Source: Halomonas caseinilytica (lineage in GTDB: Bacteria; Pseudomonadota; Gammaproteobacteria; Pseudomonadales; Halomonadaceae). Taken from it: a DNA stretch of 64,000 nucleotides. Positions 62,249 to 64,000 of the stretch are shown piece by piece (the first letter of the stretch is position 1; each line of letters begins with the position of its first letter). Below the pieces are notes generated by a model, which made no database searches, had not been told where the DNA came from, and was given only the letters and a program-made list of their open reading frames with translations. The stretch spans positions 177,230 to 241,229 of the forward strand of contig NZ_BDEP01000013.1 in the NCBI RefSeq assembly GCF_001662305.1, in the 5' to 3' direction. Position numbers and translations under genes: made by a program.

Positions 62249-62458
62249 ATGCCGATCGTCAATATCCAGCTGATCGAAGGCCGCAGCGCCGAGCAAAAGG
62301 AAGCGCTGATCGAGAAAGTCACCGCCGCCTGCGTCGATGCCGTCGACTGCACGCCGGAGAGCGTGCGCATCCTGCTCTCCGACGTTACCACCCAGGACTT
62401 CGGCGTGGCCGGCGAATCGGTCGCCAAGCGCCGTGCCGCCAAGGAATCGACTTCCTGA
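62249..62458 (+). CDS. 4-oxalocrotonate tautomerase family enzyme
   Basis: The 69-residue protein starts MPIVNIQLIEGRSAEQKEAL. Pro2, exposed after Met removal, is the catalytic base of the tautomerase superfamily. The helix AEQKEALIEKVTAACVDAV and the VRILLSDVTTQDFGVAGESV segment fit the 4-OT fold. The physiological substrate cannot be told from the sequence; relatives act on 2-hydroxymuconate and similar dienols. It has its own promoter and palindrome, and GAGGAGA gives a strong ribosome site. Confidence 0.92.
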   Translation: MPIVNIQLIEGRSAEQKEALIEKVTAACVDAVDCTPESVRILLSDVTTQDFGVAGESVAKRRAAKESTS

Positions 62459-62478
62459 CGTCACCCCCGGCATGAAAA

Positions 62479-62506
62479 GACCGGCCGCGCTTCACCGCAG
62501 CCGGTC
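62479..62506 (-). terminator. terminator of the aldehyde dehydrogenase gene
   Basis: Stem GACCGGC/GCCGGTC (arms 62479-62485 and 62500-62506). On the minus strand it is followed by TTTTCATG, so it best fits the end of the dehydrogenase transcript in the convergent gap, though it may also serve the tautomerase. Confidence 0.65.
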
Positions 62507-62550
62507 ATTCGGGGCAACGGACCCCTCGGTACCCGTGGCCTCGCCGTGCT

Positions 62551-64000
62551 TCAGGGCGCGGGCGTCAGCGTCATCCACACGGTCTTGAGGTCGGAGTACT
62601 CCTCCAGCGAGTGGTGCGACTTGTCGCGGCCATTGCCCGACTGCTTGACGCCACCGAAGGGCACCGTCTGGTCCATGTCCGCCCAGTTGTTGACGAACAC
62701 CTGCCCCGAGCGCAACCGGCGGCTCACGCGCATGATGCGGTCGATGTCCTGGCTCCACAGCCCCGCCGCCAGGCCGTAGTCGCTGTCGTTGGCCAGGCGC
62801 ACGGCTTCCTCCTCGGTGTCGAAGCCGAACACCGCCAGCACCGGGCCGAAGATCTCCTCACGACCGATGGTCATGCCGTCGGTGACACCGTCGAACACCG
62901 TCGGGCCGATGAACAGGCCCTGGCCATTCTGTCCCTCGCCCTCCAGCGCCTGGCCGCCGGTGCGCAGGGTCGCGCCCTCTTCCACGCCCTGGCGGATGTA
63001 TTCCAGGATGCGGGCGTGCTGCGCCTCGTCGACGATCGCCCCCATGAAGCTGGCCGGGTCCAGCGGGTCGCCGGGCTGCATGCGCTCGGCGGCGGCCAGC
63101 ACCTTGTCGACGAAGGTCTCGCGAATCGTATTCTCGACCAGCAGCCGCGAGCCGGCGATGCACACCTCACCCTGGTTGTGGAAGATCGCCGCGGCGGCGT
63201 GCTCGGCGACCCGGTCCAGGTTCTTGCAGTCGGCGAAGATCAGGTTCGGGCTCTTGCCGCCGCATTCCAGGTAGACGCGCTTGAGGTTCGACTGGCCAGC
63301 ATACTGCATCAGTTGCTTGCCGACCCCGGTGGAACCGGTGAAGGCCAGGCAGTCGACCTCCATGGATAGCGCCAGCGCCTTGCCCACGGTATGACCGAAG
63401 CCCGGCAGCACCTGGAAGACGCCACGCGGCAGGCCCGCCTCGCGGGTCAGCTGGGCCAGGCGCAGCGCCGAGAGCGGCGACTTCTCCGAGGGCTTGAGGA
63501 TGACGCTGTTGCCGGCGGCCAGCGCCGGGCCGATCTTCCAGGCGGTCATCATCAGCGGAAAGTTCCAGGGCACGATGGAGGCCACCACGCCGAGCGGCTC
63601 GCGCAGCACCAGGCCCAGGCTGTCCTCGCCGGTGGGCGCGACCTCGCCGTAGAGCTTGTCGATGGACTCGGCATGGTGGCGAATGCAGCCGATGGCGCCG
63701 GCCATGTCGCCCATGGCGCTCGATACCGGCTTGCCCATGTCCAGGCTGTCGAGCAGCGCCAGTTCGTGGCGGTGCGCCTCCATCAGTTCGGCCAGGCGCA
63801 GCAGCACGGCCTTGCGTTCGCCCGGCGCGCGCCGCGACCATTCGCCGCCCTCGAAGGCGCGACGGGCCACGGCCACCGCCGCCTCGGCATCGGCGGCATC
63901 GCAGCTGGCCACCTCGGCGAGCGGCTCACCGGTGGCCGGATTGACGGTGGCGAAGGTCTCGCCGCCGATGGCCGCGACGAAGGCATCGTCGATATAGGCA
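62551..64000 (-). CDS. PuuC-like aldehyde dehydrogenase (5' end beyond the window)
   Basis: NAD(P)-dependent aldehyde dehydrogenase, about 482 residues visible; roughly the first 15 lie past the window. Frame is open to the last base (YIDDAFVAAIGGETFATVNP). The Rossmann part has VPWNFPLMMTAWKIGPALAA and the GSTGVGKQL cofactor loop. The catalytic Glu is in ECGGKSPN and the nucleophile Cys in HNQGEVCIAGSRLLV. The C-terminal PFGGVKQSGNGRDKSHHSLE resembles E. coli PuuC, the gamma-glutamyl-aminobutyraldehyde dehydrogenase. Substrate not proved by sequence; no puu genes are visible besides the PuuR-like regulator. Confidence 0.95.
   Translation of the reverse strand, partial: AYIDDAFVAAIGGETFATVNPATGEPLAEVASCDAADAEAAVAVARRAFEGGEWSRRAPGERKAVLLRLAELMEAHRHELALLDSLDMGKPVSSAMGDMAGAIGCIRHHAESIDKLYGEVAPTGEDSLGLVLREPLGVVASIVPWNFPLMMTAWKIGPALAAGNSVILKPSEKSPLSALRLAQLTREAGLPRGVFQVLPGFGHTVGKALALSMEVDCLAFTGSTGVGKQLMQYAGQSNLKRVYLECGGKSPNLIFADCKNLDRVAEHAAAAIFHNQGEVCIAGSRLLVENTIRETFVDKVLAAAERMQPGDPLDPASFMGAIVDEAQHARILEYIRQGVEEGATLRTGGQALEGEGQNGQGLFIGPTVFDGVTDGMTIGREEIFGPVLAVFGFDTEEEAVRLANDSDYGLAAGLWSQDIDRIMRVSRRLRSGQVFVNNWADMDQTVPFGGVKQSGNGRDKSHHSLEEYSDLKTVWMTLTPAP

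Overview
The window is about 64 kb of dense, GC-rich chromosomal DNA carrying almost only core genes. Gene order and protein sequences point to a gammaproteobacterium of the Halomonadaceae or a close relative. The order lpxC-ftsZ...rsmH, rnpB, rsmI|lpoA-yraN-diaA-dolP, sspBA, petABC, rplM-rpsI, zapE, degS/algW, hisD-hisG-murA-mla, kdsDC-lptCAB-rpoN-hpf-ptsN-rapZ-npr, pmbA/tldD, mreBCD and gatCAB matches, as I remember it, the long conserved block of Pseudomonas aeruginosa. The assignment rests on recognition, not on a search. I see no tRNA, insertion sequence, prophage or CRISPR array.

Layout. (1) 1-16836, minus strand: the division and cell wall (dcw) cluster, transcribed rsmH-ftsL-ftsI-murE-murF-mraY-murD-ftsW-murG-murC-ddlB-ftsQ-ftsA-ftsZ-lpxC, mostly with 4-bp ATGA overlaps. 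Instead of mraZ, the gene next upstream of rsmH is the RNase P RNA gene (about 16905-17265), preceded by rsmI. (2) 18203-21498, plus strand: lpoA, yraN, diaA and dolP, covering peptidoglycan synthase activation, replication timing and outer membrane upkeep. (3) 21600-26584, minus strand: sspB-sspA, the cytochrome bc1 operon petABC, and rplM-rpsI with a clear promoter, a foldable leader and a terminator. (4) 26862-30833: zapE(-), zapG(+), a Nif3-family gene(-) and a DegS/AlgW site-1 protease(+). (5) 30960-37761, minus strand: mlaFEDCB-ibaG-murA-hisG-hisD. (6) 37903-46031, plus strand: a cation/Ca2+ exchanger, kdsD-kdsC-lptC-lptA-lptB, then rpoN-hpf-ptsN-rapZ-npr (sigma-54 and the nitrogen PTS). 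(7) 46177-58138: pmbA, darP, tldD-yhdP-rng-maf-mreD-mreC-mreB. (8) 58309-64000: gatC-gatA-gatB, an XRE-cupin regulator, a small tautomerase, and a PuuC-like aldehyde dehydrogenase running off the end.

Functionally the window is an envelope and growth block. It makes lipid II precursors (MurA, C-G, Ddl, MraY), builds septum and sidewall (Fts, MreBCD, FtsI, LpoA), and makes and exports LPS (LpxC, KdsDC, LptABC). It also maintains outer membrane asymmetry (Mla, YhdP, DolP) and senses envelope stress (DegS). No previously undescribed multi-gene system is evident. The most interesting signals are small: a probable AUC start codon for mreC, a sigma-54-type promoter in front of rpoN itself, a 25-bp palindrome in the tautomerase promoter, absence of mraZ from the dcw head, a structured rplM leader, and a two-copy intergenic repeat.
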